Positions 15,777 through 24,059 of a DNA stretch of 35,946 nt are shown here, one piece after another. The translations under genes were made by a program, and so were the position numbers. Origin of the DNA: Pelagimonas sp. (GTDB taxonomy: Bacteria > Pseudomonadota > Alphaproteobacteria > Rhodobacterales > Rhodobacteraceae); assembly GCA_025210455.1 (NCBI GenBank), contig JAOARQ010000062.1, positions 1 to 35,946 of the forward strand. Direction: 5' to 3'. The notes under the pieces were generated by a model. It was not told the origin of the DNA, searched no databases, and saw only the letters and a program-made list of their open reading frames with translations. The number at the start of each line of letters is the position of its first letter. Positions within the stretch are counted from its first letter, which is position 1.

Positions 15777-16415
15777 ATGAAAAGCATTATGGCTGCTGCG
15801 TTCCTGAGCCTTAGCGCCGGGGCTGCCCTGTCTGAAGACTGCATTGATCTGGATATGGATGTGTACCTTGTCGATCCAGAAACGTGGAAGGTACACGGTG
15901 AGTATCTTGATTTTGAGGGGGGCGACCGGATTGCCTATGGCGATCATTTCCGTGTCAAGATGCGCGGAGAGAAGCCGGGGGTGTACAGGCTGTGGACCAT
16001 TGATCCGCAGGAGGTACAGAACCACGATTATCCACTTGTGCAGTCGAGCGCCGGGCCGGTGACGCTCCCCTGCGGGACTGAGCAGGATCTGCGCACCTGC
16101 CCCGATGCCCCCGGCGCGCCTTTCCGTGCAGTGGACAAGGCAGAGGGGCTGGAGGCTGCGCCGCTGGTAACGGAACTGTTGATGATCAGTTACACACCCT
16201 GCCGCAAGGCCGGTGATCCAGTGGGCAAGGTCGCGCTGCCTCTTTGTGCCGGGATTGTTGATCCGGCCTATGACATGGCGCAAAGCGTCGCCCATATTGG
16301 CCGGGCAGAGGCGCTGGAGATCGCGCGCCCGTCGCGCAAAGGCTGCCCCTATGAGCGCGATACGGAGGACAATATCATCATTCATAAAGTGGTCGAAATT
16401 CCGGTGGTGCGCTGA
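15777..16415 (+). CDS. Secreted six-cysteine protein of the envelope cluster
   Basis: The ATG at 15777, 11 bases after the previous stop, gives a 212-residue protein with a clear signal peptide (MKSIMAAAFLSLSAGAALSE). The longer open frame upstream lacks a signal and runs over the preceding gene. The mature part has six cysteines, consistent with disulfides in the periplasm. The central stretch GGDRIAYGDHFRVKMRGEKP followed by GVYRLWTID recalls DUF4384 domains (a strand pattern ending in a Gly-Tyr-Leu-like motif), but the match is only suggestive. It sits between the Lon-like membrane protein and the second trypsin-like protease, so it may be a periplasmic partner or substrate of either. Function unknown. 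Confidence 0.72.
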   Translation: MKSIMAAAFLSLSAGAALSEDCIDLDMDVYLVDPETWKVHGEYLDFEGGDRIAYGDHFRVKMRGEKPGVYRLWTIDPQEVQNHDYPLVQSSAGPVTLPCGTEQDLRTCPDAPGAPFRAVDKAEGLEAAPLVTELLMISYTPCRKAGDPVGKVALPLCAGIVDPAYDMAQSVAHIGRAEALEIARPSRKGCPYERDTEDNIIIHKVVEIPVVR

Positions 16416-16436
16416 GGCAAAGAGGGGGAGCTTATC

Positions 16437-19241
16437 ATGAGAAGACTTGTTTTTAGCGCGGTCTGTGCCGGTCTGGTCGCCGGGGTGGCGCAGGCGCAGC
16501 CGATGCAGCTGGATCCCGAAGGATTCGGCTCGGTTCCGGTGTCGGGGCAGCAGGCGCTGGTCTCTATGGCCTCTGATCTGGGGCCGGGGTTTGTGCCTGC
16601 CAAACGCTTTACCCGCGCGCCTATCCGGCCGGTGGCAGATGCGACCGGGTTTCTTGATCTGAAATATGCGCATGGAGGGCGCAATGCCTGTACGGCGGTA
16701 CTGATCGCGCCGACGATCCTAATGACCAACGCCCATTGCGTGCCGCAAACCGGGCCAGAGCGGGTGATCAACATTGTCTTTCAAACTGGATTTGAGGATT
16801 CCAACCGGACGCGTCGGGTTGAGTTTCTTCGGGTTGATCCAACGGCAATCGAGTTTTACCCGGCTCCTATTGATGCGGCCTTGCTGCGGTTGATTGATCG
16901 CTCAGAGCGTGTCGCGCCGATCCGGTTTGACATCGCTGACCCGCTTCCTGACGAAAGTCTTTTTATTGTTGGTCATCCGTTGGCCGCGTCGAAACAGGTT
17001 TCAACCGGCGCGTGCTTTGCTGCCAATGAGCCGCTGAACGGTGACACGGTACTTCATACCTGCAATACTCATGAAGGCAGCTCTGGCAGTTTTATTGTCA
17101 GCAATGAGCGGCGCAACACCGTGATTGGCCTGCATAAATGGGGGGCCAAGCACGGCGCGCGCTACAACATGGGCACGCGTATGACCGAGATTGCCTCGAT
17201 CAGCCCAGAGTTTTCCAAGGTATTGGGGCAGGAATTTGTTCCGTCTAAGCCTAAGCCGCCGCAGCCAGTTGCTGAGAATCCGATTTCGATGGTCGAGGCC
17301 TGTGATCGCTATGCAGCACATCCCTATAATCCCGACAATCCACCGGGGATCGTCGGGGTGGATTGGGATGACCTGATTGTCACTGATGCAATTGCAATCT
17401 GCGACGCGGCGTTGAAGCTTTTGCCCAAGCATGACCGGGCGAACTTCAACCTCGCGCGGGCCCATCACAAGAATGGCCAATACGATGAAGCGCGGCGTTT
17501 GTTAGAACGCGGTGTGGATCGCGACTATGCGGCAGCCTATCACAATCTGGCGGCGCTTTACGCGGGTGGTTTAGGTGTCGAAGTTGATCTCGATGAGGCT
17601 GGGCGGCTGTATGAGCGGGCGGCGGATCTTGGGCATGCGGTCTCTGCTTTGCAGCTTGGCGATATGTATCGTGACGCCCGTGGAAAGCCACAGGATTATG
17701 ATAAAGCGATGGCCTACTACCGGAAGGCCTATGAAGACGGCTATGCGGAGGGTGCTGCCAAAATCGGCTGGATGATTGGTGAGGGAAAGGGCGTTCCCAA
17801 AGACATGGAAACGGCGATTTCGTGGTATAAAATTGCCGCGCAATCGGATGTGGCCTGGGCGATCAACAATCTTGGACATGCCTATTTGGAGCAAGAGCGG
17901 TATGCTCTGGCCAAACAGAACTTTGAGCATGCCATTGTGCTAGGGTATGAAACCTATCCCAACCGCAATATGGGGTTGCTTTATGAAAACGGCTGGGGTG
18001 TGCCGCGCGATTACGACAAAGCAGAGGCACATTATCTTGCAGCCGACGCAGCTGGGCATTCTACGGCCAAACGGCTTTTGGGTGATTTGTACCGTGACCG
18101 AGACGACAGCAAGCGCGACCCGCAGCAGGCGCTGTCTTATTACGAAGAGTCGGTAAAGAGTGGTGACAAGGAGGGTTTGGCCAAAATCGGCCATCTCTAT
18201 GCGCGCCGCCATATACAGCTTGGCTCTGATGAGGAGACCTATAAAGCGGCGGTGGATGCTTTGGAGAAGGCGGTGGCAGAGGATATCGCCTGGTCCAAAC
18301 GCGAACTGGGCCGTCTGTATCGCTATGGCCGGGGCGTGCCGGAGGACAAGGCGCGGGCGGTGGCGCTGTTCCGTGAAGCCATGGACAAAGATCGAAACGC
18401 CAAGATCCGGCTTGCAGATATGTATCTGCGTGGCGAGGGGGTGCCGGTGGACGGCAAGCGTGCCCTGCGGATGCTGGAAGAGGTCGAGGCAGAGGATGAC
18501 GATTGGGCGCGCGGCAAGCTGATTGCGCTGCTCTCGCGGGTGCCTGCCCCAGACTATGTGATTGATCCTAAAGCGTATGAGTATGGCAACAGGACGAAAG
18601 CTGAACAGAAGTCGGAACAGCTGGAAGACGTGAATTTTACCTTGGCCTGGGCGCAGATAATTGGGGCTGTCAAAGCGCCAATCCCGGAAACCGAAGGGTA
18701 TTCGCTGAGGTTGGCGCGGCTTAGCGCGCTGATGACGAAAGGGGATGCCAATGGTCACTTTGAAACGACGGCACGCAAAATGCATGACCGGGCCCGCGCG
18801 CTTTTGGCGGTGCATCTTGATGATTTGGAGGCGCGGCCCGAGGACGGTTGGCTTTGGGGTGGCCTGCCGCATGTGGGCGGCCCCGATATGATGCAGGTTT
18901 TGTTCGGGGCGGAATTTAATGACAAGCCGCTGAGCGCCAAAGACATCAATACCCGCAACAGGTTGCTGGTTGTTGAGGCCAGACGATCCGCGAAGAACAA
19001 TCCTGAGGGGCCTCAGGTTTATACCAATGGGCGTTCTCAGAATATGACGGTGCGCGAAACTCAGACTTTGCTGACCGATGTGGGTTTTAAGCCCGGTATC
19101 CCAGACGGCAAGGTTGGTCCGGCCACGCGCCGGGCGCTTTCAGGGTTTCAGCGAGCGCTGGGGCTTGAACCGACAGGTCAGCCCGATGCTGTCACGCTCT
19201 TTGCTCTGAGACGCGCGAAATGGAATGGTTTCAGATTTTAA
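16437..19241 (+). CDS. Large secreted trypsin-like protease with Sel1 repeats and a C-terminal peptidoglycan-binding domain
   Basis: The 934-residue product has a signal peptide ending AQA (residues 1-20). A chymotrypsin-fold domain spans about 65-255 with His100 (MTNAHC), Asp146 (IDAALLRL) and Ser216 (GSSGS). Sel1/TPR-like repeats run from about 310 to 700 (for example YHNLAALYAGGLGVEVDLDE and MGLLYENGWGVPRDYDKA) and, unlike those at 9548, are cysteine-poor. After a linker region, a PG_binding_1-type domain ends the protein (about 870-934: VRETQTLLTDVGF, then PDGKVGPATRRALSGFQ). It shares the mature N-terminal motif SGQQALVSMASD with the protease at 9548, so the two are paralogues that diverged in their binding parts. 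Likely bound to the cell wall in the periplasm. Confidence 0.87.
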   Translation: MRRLVFSAVCAGLVAGVAQAQPMQLDPEGFGSVPVSGQQALVSMASDLGPGFVPAKRFTRAPIRPVADATGFLDLKYAHGGRNACTAVLIAPTILMTNAHCVPQTGPERVINIVFQTGFEDSNRTRRVEFLRVDPTAIEFYPAPIDAALLRLIDRSERVAPIRFDIADPLPDESLFIVGHPLAASKQVSTGACFAANEPLNGDTVLHTCNTHEGSSGSFIVSNERRNTVIGLHKWGAKHGARYNMGTRMTEIASISPEFSKVLGQEFVPSKPKPPQPVAENPISMVEACDRYAAHPYNPDNPPGIVGVDWDDLIVTDAIAICDAALKLLPKHDRANFNLARAHHKNGQYDEARRLLERGVDRDYAAAYHNLAALYAGGLGVEVDLDEAGRLYERAADLGHAVSALQLGDMYRDARGKPQDYDKAMAYYRKAYEDGYAEGAAKIGWMIGEGKGVPKDMETAISWYKIAAQSDVAWAINNLGHAYLEQERYALAKQNFEHAIVLGYETYPNRNMGLLYENGWGVPRDYDKAEAHYLAADAAGHSTAKRLLGDLYRDRDDSKRDPQQALSYYEESVKSGDKEGLAKIGHLYARRHIQLGSDEETYKAAVDALEKAVAEDIAWSKRELGRLYRYGRGVPEDKARAVALFREAMDKDRNAKIRLADMYLRGEGVPVDGKRALRMLEEVEAEDDDWARGKLIALLSRVPAPDYVIDPKAYEYGNRTKAEQKSEQLEDVNFTLAWAQIIGAVKAPIPETEGYSLRLARLSALMTKGDANGHFETTARKMHDRARALLAVHLDDLEARPEDGWLWGGLPHVGGPDMMQVLFGAEFNDKPLSAKDINTRNRLLVVEARRSAKNNPEGPQVYTNGRSQNMTVRETQTLLTDVGFKPGIPDGKVGPATRRALSGFQRALGLEPTGQPDAVTLFALRRAKWNGFRF

Positions 19242-19361
19242 CACGCTGGAGCCATCCAGGAACACACAACTGAGATAAGCGTCAAAATCGGCCTGGTCAT
19301 TCCCGTGATGGTCGGGCCGGATTGTCTGTGACAGCGCTGACCGGTGCGGTTGCGCCCCAAA

Positions 19362-19381
19362 AGAACGATATTGATCGTTCT
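19362..19381 (-). terminator. Terminator of the iolDCBJ operon
   Basis: A perfect 8-base stem, AGAACGAT / ATCGTTCT with a 4-base loop, directly follows the iolJ stop codon and on the minus strand runs into TTTT (TTCTTTTGGGG). It lies between two convergent operons. The plus-strand side lacks a long T run, so I assign it mainly to the iol operon. Confidence 0.65.
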
Positions 19382-20209
19382 CTATCCTTTCATGGTTCTT
19401 AGAACCATCCGCGCTGCGGCAACGGTTGGATCGTGCGTTTCTTTGAGAATCTGGATCCGGTCAAATCGGTTTGGGTCGCAGTTCACGGCTTGCCGCAGCG
19501 CTGTTCCAAAGGCTTGCCTTAGCTCGGTGCCGATGTTGAACTTGCAAATGCTTGTTGTCTTGACCAGCTTTCGACGCTGATCGGCTGGTACGCCTGACCC
19601 ACCGTGGATCACCAGCGGAACATTGGTTGCGGCATCAATTTCTGCGATGCGCTGTTCATCGAGCCCGCCGCTCTGACGCTGTTGCAAATGAACATTTCCG
19701 ACGGAAATTGCCATGGCATCAACGTTTGACCGCAGTGCGAATTTTGCCGCTTCCTTTGGGTCGGTCCCGTTTGAAGTCTCTCCGCCGTCGTACCCAACAA
19801 ACCCAATTTCGCCTTCGCATGAAATCCCGGCAGCGTGGGCCAGTTCGGCCACGCGCGCTGTTTCTTCAATGTTTTGCGTCAGCGGCTTGCGCGATCCGTC
19901 AAACATCAGCGAGGTAAATCCGGCATCCAGCGCTTTCTGACAGTCTTCGAACGTGTAACCGTGATCGAGATGCGCCACGATGGGCACGCTCGCATTTTCG
20001 GCCAGATGGCGAAACATTTTCCCCAAAATGGGCAGTGGCGTATGTTCGCGACAGCTGGGGCCTGCCTGTAGGATCAGCGGGCTGTTTTCAGCTTCGGCGG
20101 CGGCCACGAAAGCACGCATATCTTCCCATCCAAGCGTGACCATACCCGCCACAGCATAGCCCTGCGCGAGGGCCGGTTGCAGCACCTCTTTCAAAGTGAC
20201 CAAAGGCAT
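19382..20209 (-). CDS. iolJ: Class II aldolase of inositol catabolism (5-dehydro-2-deoxyphosphogluconate aldolase)
   Basis: This 275-residue zinc-dependent class II aldolase is of the fructose-bisphosphate aldolase family. Motifs visible include VAHLDHGYTFEDCQKALDAG (metal ligand His and catalytic Asp), the GEIGFVGYDGGE segment, AISVGNVH (usually GTAHG in the family), VIHGGSGVP with a second metal His, and KFNIGTELR. In the iol pathway the enzyme splits 2-deoxy-5-keto-gluconate 6-phosphate to dihydroxyacetone phosphate and malonate semialdehyde. It is the last gene of iolD-iolC-iolB-iolJ and has an AAGGAAG ribosome-binding site. Context supports IolJ over a glycolytic or tagatose-type aldolase. 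Many alphaproteobacteria carry this activity on an IolC fusion instead, so a separate gene is notable. Confidence 0.85.
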   Translation of the reverse strand: MPLVTLKEVLQPALAQGYAVAGMVTLGWEDMRAFVAAAEAENSPLILQAGPSCREHTPLPILGKMFRHLAENASVPIVAHLDHGYTFEDCQKALDAGFTSLMFDGSRKPLTQNIEETARVAELAHAAGISCEGEIGFVGYDGGETSNGTDPKEAAKFALRSNVDAMAISVGNVHLQQRQSGGLDEQRIAEIDAATNVPLVIHGGSGVPADQRRKLVKTTSICKFNIGTELRQAFGTALRQAVNCDPNRFDRIQILKETHDPTVAAARMVLRTMKG

Positions 20210-20245
20210 CGGTCTTCCTTTATTTTCGGCGCCCCAGCGGGCGGG

Positions 20246-21085
20246 TTATTTAAACTTTGCGATCATGTCTTTGATGCCGGGGATCGTTTCGACCTGATAG
20301 GCATGGCTGGGCTGGAAATACTGCACGAGGCTGCGCTGGCTCAGACCGCCGAGGATCGTGAAATAATACATCTCATATCCGGGCAGGGCGGCGCAGGGGT
20401 GATAGCCGCTGTCGAGACAGATCGTGGAGCCATCGACGATGTGATAGGCATCACCCGGTTTGCCATCTTCACGCTGCAGCATTTGCACGCCCGAGCCGTG
20501 GTTTGGGCGGAACCTGAAGTTATAGGTTTCGTCGTGGCGTGTCTCGATCGGCAGGCGGTCGGTGTCGTGCTTGTGGCTTGGGAAGCCAGACCAGCCGCCT
20601 GCGCCCACAGTAAACAATTCCGAAACCAGCAAGCGCCCGACCTTGTCGTGATACTTCTGGCCCAGAATATGTTTGATCTTGCGGTGGGTTTTGGTGTCGT
20701 CAGAACCGTATTGCACGAGGTCCAGTTCATCCGAGCGCACCGCGAAAGGTTCAAAGGTCTGGTCAAACCTGGCACCGGCCACGAAGACTTCACAGGTGTT
20801 TTTGGCTACCATCATGGCCTTGGCGCCGGATGGTACATAGACACCTTCGGGCTCACCATCCCAGACATCTGCACCGCGCCCACCGATATCTGTTGCGGCA
20901 AATCCTTCCACCTCAACATCAATGGTCCCGGTGGCCGGAACGATGCAGGTTTCAAACCCCGGCACCTGGTATTCAAACGACTGCCCCGCGTCGAGCTTGA
21001 CGATATTGAAGTAATTCAACGGCACCGTTGCATCGTCGACGTCCACAATCGGCTTATTCTTATTGTCATAGGGGGCGATATGCAT
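20246..21085 (-). CDS. iolB: 5-deoxy-glucuronate isomerase
   Basis: IolB converts 5-deoxy-glucuronate to 2-deoxy-5-keto-gluconate in myo-inositol breakdown. The 279-residue length is normal for the family. The double-cupin metal site is visible: His171 and His173 in SHKHDTDR, Glu186 in RHDETYNFRF, and His229 in SGYHPC. The start ATG at 21085 has an AAGGAGC site upstream. It lies 11 bases after iolC and 36 bases before iolJ on the same strand, so it is part of one transcript. Cytoplasmic. Confidence 0.93.
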   Translation of the reverse strand: MHIAPYDNKNKPIVDVDDATVPLNYFNIVKLDAGQSFEYQVPGFETCIVPATGTIDVEVEGFAATDIGGRGADVWDGEPEGVYVPSGAKAMMVAKNTCEVFVAGARFDQTFEPFAVRSDELDLVQYGSDDTKTHRKIKHILGQKYHDKVGRLLVSELFTVGAGGWSGFPSHKHDTDRLPIETRHDETYNFRFRPNHGSGVQMLQREDGKPGDAYHIVDGSTICLDSGYHPCAALPGYEMYYFTILGGLSQRSLVQYFQPSHAYQVETIPGIKDMIAKFK

Positions 21086-21096
21086 AGCTGCTCCTT

Positions 21097-22074
21097 TTAT
21101 GCAGTCGTGGGGCCGGGGTGGTCGGACAGGAACGCCTCAAGCGTTGCGCGATCCGCCATGGCGGGGGCGCACCCTGGGCGGGACACCGTGACAGAGGCAC
21201 AGGCCGAACCGCGCAGGAGCGCGGTTTTCAGGTCATGCCCATCGGCAATTGAGGTGACAAAGCCGGCCATAAAGCTATCGCCAGCGCCGGTGGGCTTGAG
21301 CGCCTTTACCGGATAGATCCCGGTGCGGATTTCCTCTCCCTGATGGAAGGTTAACGCACCTTTCTCGCCCATCTTGTAAACGATCAGAGGCACCGTTTCC
21401 GACAGCTCGCGTGCCTTGTCCAATCCCTTGCTGTAGTCGCCTGCGATAAAGCCGAACTCATCGTCATTGCCGACAATCATGTCGCTTGCATAGGACGCGC
21501 GGGTCAGCACTTCGGAGGCCACCTTGGGTGAGGGCCATGAATAAGGCCGGTAATCCACGTCAAAGATGATCGGCAATCCGGCTTGTTTGGCCAGATCAAA
21601 GGCTTTGAACGTGGCGCTACGCGAAGGTTCAGCGGCAAAGACCGTGCCAGCGGTGATCAGCGCCCCGAACTTTGCATAGTCCACCGCCTCAACATCACTG
21701 TCATCCATCTGAAAATCGGCGGCGCCGTTGCGATAGATCACATTGCGATGCCCCTGAACGCGGCTTTCGTAAAAGGCCAGCGAATTTCGGTATTCGCCAC
21801 CCATGGTTGAGACATATTCCGTTTCTACACCGTAGCGTTTCAACTGGCCGATGCAGTAACTGCCGACGCTGTCATCCGAGACACGCGTTATCAGCGAGGC
21901 TTTGCCGCCCAGCTTGCAGATCCCCGCGCCGATATTCGCAGATGAGCCGCCAAGGCCAACGGTTACACGGTCCGCATCCTCGGCGGCAACGCCAGCATCG
22001 GTGAAAAAGTCGATCCCTGCGCGGCCTACGATGACGAAGTTGTTCTGCCGGATACCTTCAAACAAATCCGACAT
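21097..22074 (-). CDS. iolC: 5-dehydro-2-deoxygluconokinase (PfkB family)
   Basis: IolC phosphorylates 2-deoxy-5-keto-gluconate using ATP. The start ATG at 22074 shares one base with the iolD stop (TGATG), so the genes are coupled; an upstream in-frame codon would lie inside iolD. The 325-residue protein is a PfkB ribokinase-fold enzyme with the N-terminal sugar-binding motif GLGGSSANIGAGICKLGG and the C-terminal signature KPTGAGDSFMAGFV, whose Asp is the catalytic base. There is no fused aldolase domain, unlike the IolC fusion proteins found in some proteobacteria, which matches the separate iolJ two genes downstream. Confidence 0.92.
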   Translation of the reverse strand: MSDLFEGIRQNNFVIVGRAGIDFFTDAGVAAEDADRVTVGLGGSSANIGAGICKLGGKASLITRVSDDSVGSYCIGQLKRYGVETEYVSTMGGEYRNSLAFYESRVQGHRNVIYRNGAADFQMDDSDVEAVDYAKFGALITAGTVFAAEPSRSATFKAFDLAKQAGLPIIFDVDYRPYSWPSPKVASEVLTRASYASDMIVGNDDEFGFIAGDYSKGLDKARELSETVPLIVYKMGEKGALTFHQGEEIRTGIYPVKALKPTGAGDSFMAGFVTSIADGHDLKTALLRGSACASVTVSRPGCAPAMADRATLEAFLSDHPGPTTA

Positions 22075-23939
22075 CAGACACCACGCCTTTGTTTGTCGCG
22101 GCCAGCTTCCCAATCGACATGGGCCTCGCGCACTTTGTCACTTTCTGTAACGTGCGGCGTGCCGACCTCCCACCAGGCATGGCCCTCGGCGGTCCAGCCT
22201 TCATAGGGATCAACCTGCATGACGATCACGCTGGTTGTGTCGGCGGCTTTGGCACGTTTGAACGCCTCGCCCAGCTCTGTTGGATTTGCCACGGTTTCCG
22301 CGTTGGCGCCCATGGCGGCGGCGTGGGCTTGAAAGTCAACCGCGAAAGGCGTCGTGGCGGTGGGCGTGTCCGCAATCAGGTTGTTAAAGCTTTCGTTGCC
22401 TGTGTTGTTCTGCAACTTGTTGATGACGGCGAAACCGCCGTTGTCGAGCACAAGGATGATCAGCTTTTTGCCAGTGAGCACGGAGGAATAGATATCGGAG
22501 TTCATCAACAGGTATGACCCGTCGCCACAAAAGACGATGGTATCCTGATCCGGCTCCCGCTCCGCTTGCGCGATGCGTGCGCCCCAGGCGCCTGCGATCT
22601 CGTAGCCCATGCAGGAAAAGCCGAACTCCACATCAACCGTGCCGATATCCAGGGTGCGCCAATTGGCGGTGACCTCGGCGGGCAACCCGCCTGCCGCAGC
22701 AACAACCCGGTCGCGAGGGTCACACAATTCGTTCACGACACCGATTGCTTGTGCATAGGAGTTGGGGCGGTTTCCGACGGCGACATTCTCGGCAACATAA
22801 GCATCCCATCTGGCGCGTTCTTGCCGGGCTTTATCCATCCAGGAGGCAGGCGCTGCGTAGCCCGCAATCGCCTTATCAAGCGCCTGAAGGCCCAGTTTTG
22901 CATCGCCCACGACCGGCAAAGAGCGGTGTTTGCCCGCGTCATGGCGTGCCGCGTTCAGGCCGATGATCTGCGCATCCTTGGCAAAGGCAGTCCAGGACCC
23001 GGTTGTGAAATCCTGCAGACGGCATCCAACCGAAAGGATCACATCCGCCTCTTCTGCAATAGTGTTGGCAGAGTTGGATCCAGTGACCCCAATGGGGCCG
23101 ATGTTCAGAACATCAGTCGCCAGAAGATTGGCCCGGCCTGCGATTGTTTCGACCACCGGGATGTGATGCGCATTGGCAAAGGCTGTCAGCTCTTTTACAG
23201 CGCGGGAATATTGCACGCCGCCGCCTGCGATGATCATCGGGCGTTTGGCCCCTTTCAAGGCCGCGGCCGCATCGGCGATTTCTGCGGCATCCGGCGAAAT
23301 CCGGCGAATGCGATGTACTTTGGGTTCAAACAGCTCTGCCGGATAATCATAGGCCCACCCCTGCACATCCTGTGGAAGGCCGATGAAGGCGGGCCCGCAA
23401 TCTGCGGGGTCGAGCATGGTCGCAAGGGCGGCGGGCAATGATTGGATAATCTGCGCCGGATGTGTGATCCGATCCCAATAGCGACTGACTGCCTTGAAGG
23501 CGTCGTTGACGCCCAAGGTCGGGTCACCGAAGTGTTCCAGCTGCTGCAACACCGGATCTGGCAGGCGCGTTGCGAAGGCATCGCCGCACAGCATCAGAAC
23601 GGGCAACCGGTTTGCATGGGCCAGGGCTGCAGAGGTCAACAGATTCGCTGTGCCCGGGCCAGCAGAGGCTGTGCAGAACATGAAACGCTGGCGTAGCCAT
23701 TGCTTTGCATATCCAGCCGCCGCAAAACCCATGCCCTGTTCATTCTGACCACGGTAAAGTGGCAGCTTGTCCTGGGCACCATACAGCGCTTCGCCAAGGC
23801 AGGTGACATTGCCGTGCCCGAAAATCCCAAAGCCGCCGCCACAGACACGCAATTGCTGACCGTCTATGTCGATGAACTGATTTTCAAGATACCGAATGAT
23901 CGCTTGCGCCGTGGTCAGGCGCACCGATTTCTGGCTCAT
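22074..23939 (-). CDS. iolD: 3D-trihydroxycyclohexane-1,2-dione acylhydrolase (ThDP-dependent)
   Basis: IolD hydrolyses 3D-(3,5/4)-trihydroxycyclohexane-1,2-dione to 5-deoxy-glucuronate. I place the start at the ATG at 23939 (621 residues, MSQKSVRLTTAQAIIRYLEN), preceded by GGAGGGA; the open frame upstream crosses the promoter and is not coding. The acetolactate-synthase-like fold is clear. Glu67 in RGQNEQGMGFAAAG is the ThDP-activating residue, a central domain contains GARPMIIAGGG-like text (KRPMIIAGGGVQYS), and GDGSYLLMNSDIYSS followed by LVLDNGGF is the ThDP/Mg motif. It is the first gene of its operon, divergent from the dehydrogenase at 24060, with the shared operator at 24020-24035 between them. 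Confidence 0.94.
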   Translation of the reverse strand: MSQKSVRLTTAQAIIRYLENQFIDIDGQQLRVCGGGFGIFGHGNVTCLGEALYGAQDKLPLYRGQNEQGMGFAAAGYAKQWLRQRFMFCTASAGPGTANLLTSAALAHANRLPVLMLCGDAFATRLPDPVLQQLEHFGDPTLGVNDAFKAVSRYWDRITHPAQIIQSLPAALATMLDPADCGPAFIGLPQDVQGWAYDYPAELFEPKVHRIRRISPDAAEIADAAAALKGAKRPMIIAGGGVQYSRAVKELTAFANAHHIPVVETIAGRANLLATDVLNIGPIGVTGSNSANTIAEEADVILSVGCRLQDFTTGSWTAFAKDAQIIGLNAARHDAGKHRSLPVVGDAKLGLQALDKAIAGYAAPASWMDKARQERARWDAYVAENVAVGNRPNSYAQAIGVVNELCDPRDRVVAAAGGLPAEVTANWRTLDIGTVDVEFGFSCMGYEIAGAWGARIAQAEREPDQDTIVFCGDGSYLLMNSDIYSSVLTGKKLIILVLDNGGFAVINKLQNNTGNESFNNLIADTPTATTPFAVDFQAHAAAMGANAETVANPTELGEAFKRAKAADTTSVIVMQVDPYEGWTAEGHAWWEVGTPHVTESDKVREAHVDWEAGRDKQRRGV

Positions 23940-24019
23940 GTGGATCCCTCCGAGTGTGGCAAAAATTCTCTGGCAAGTCGATTGCCGCTTGTGCCTTCGC
24001 GAATCTGAGGGTATCAACT

Positions 24020-24035
24020 TTGCAACCGGTTGCAA
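24020..24035. promoter_or_regulatory. LacI-type operator in the divergent iol promoter region
   Basis: TTGCAACCGGTTGCAA is a perfect 16-base palindrome with the central CG and even symmetry of LacI/GalR-family operators. It lies 80 bases upstream of iolD and 25 bases upstream of the dehydrogenase gene. An identical copy lies upstream of the transporter operon at 31402-31417. On the minus strand its first TTGCAA could serve as a -35 box, so binding would block iolD transcription. Confidence 0.8.
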
Positions 24036-24059
24036 GCGCTTTCTTGGGAGGAGATATCC

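Noticed and set aside
8716-19241. Assigning the cluster to a known type VI or type II secretion system because of the OmpA, Sel1 and protease genes
   Set aside because: No sheath, VgrG, Hcp, secretin or secretion ATPase is present; OmpA and Sel1 domains occur in many unrelated systems.
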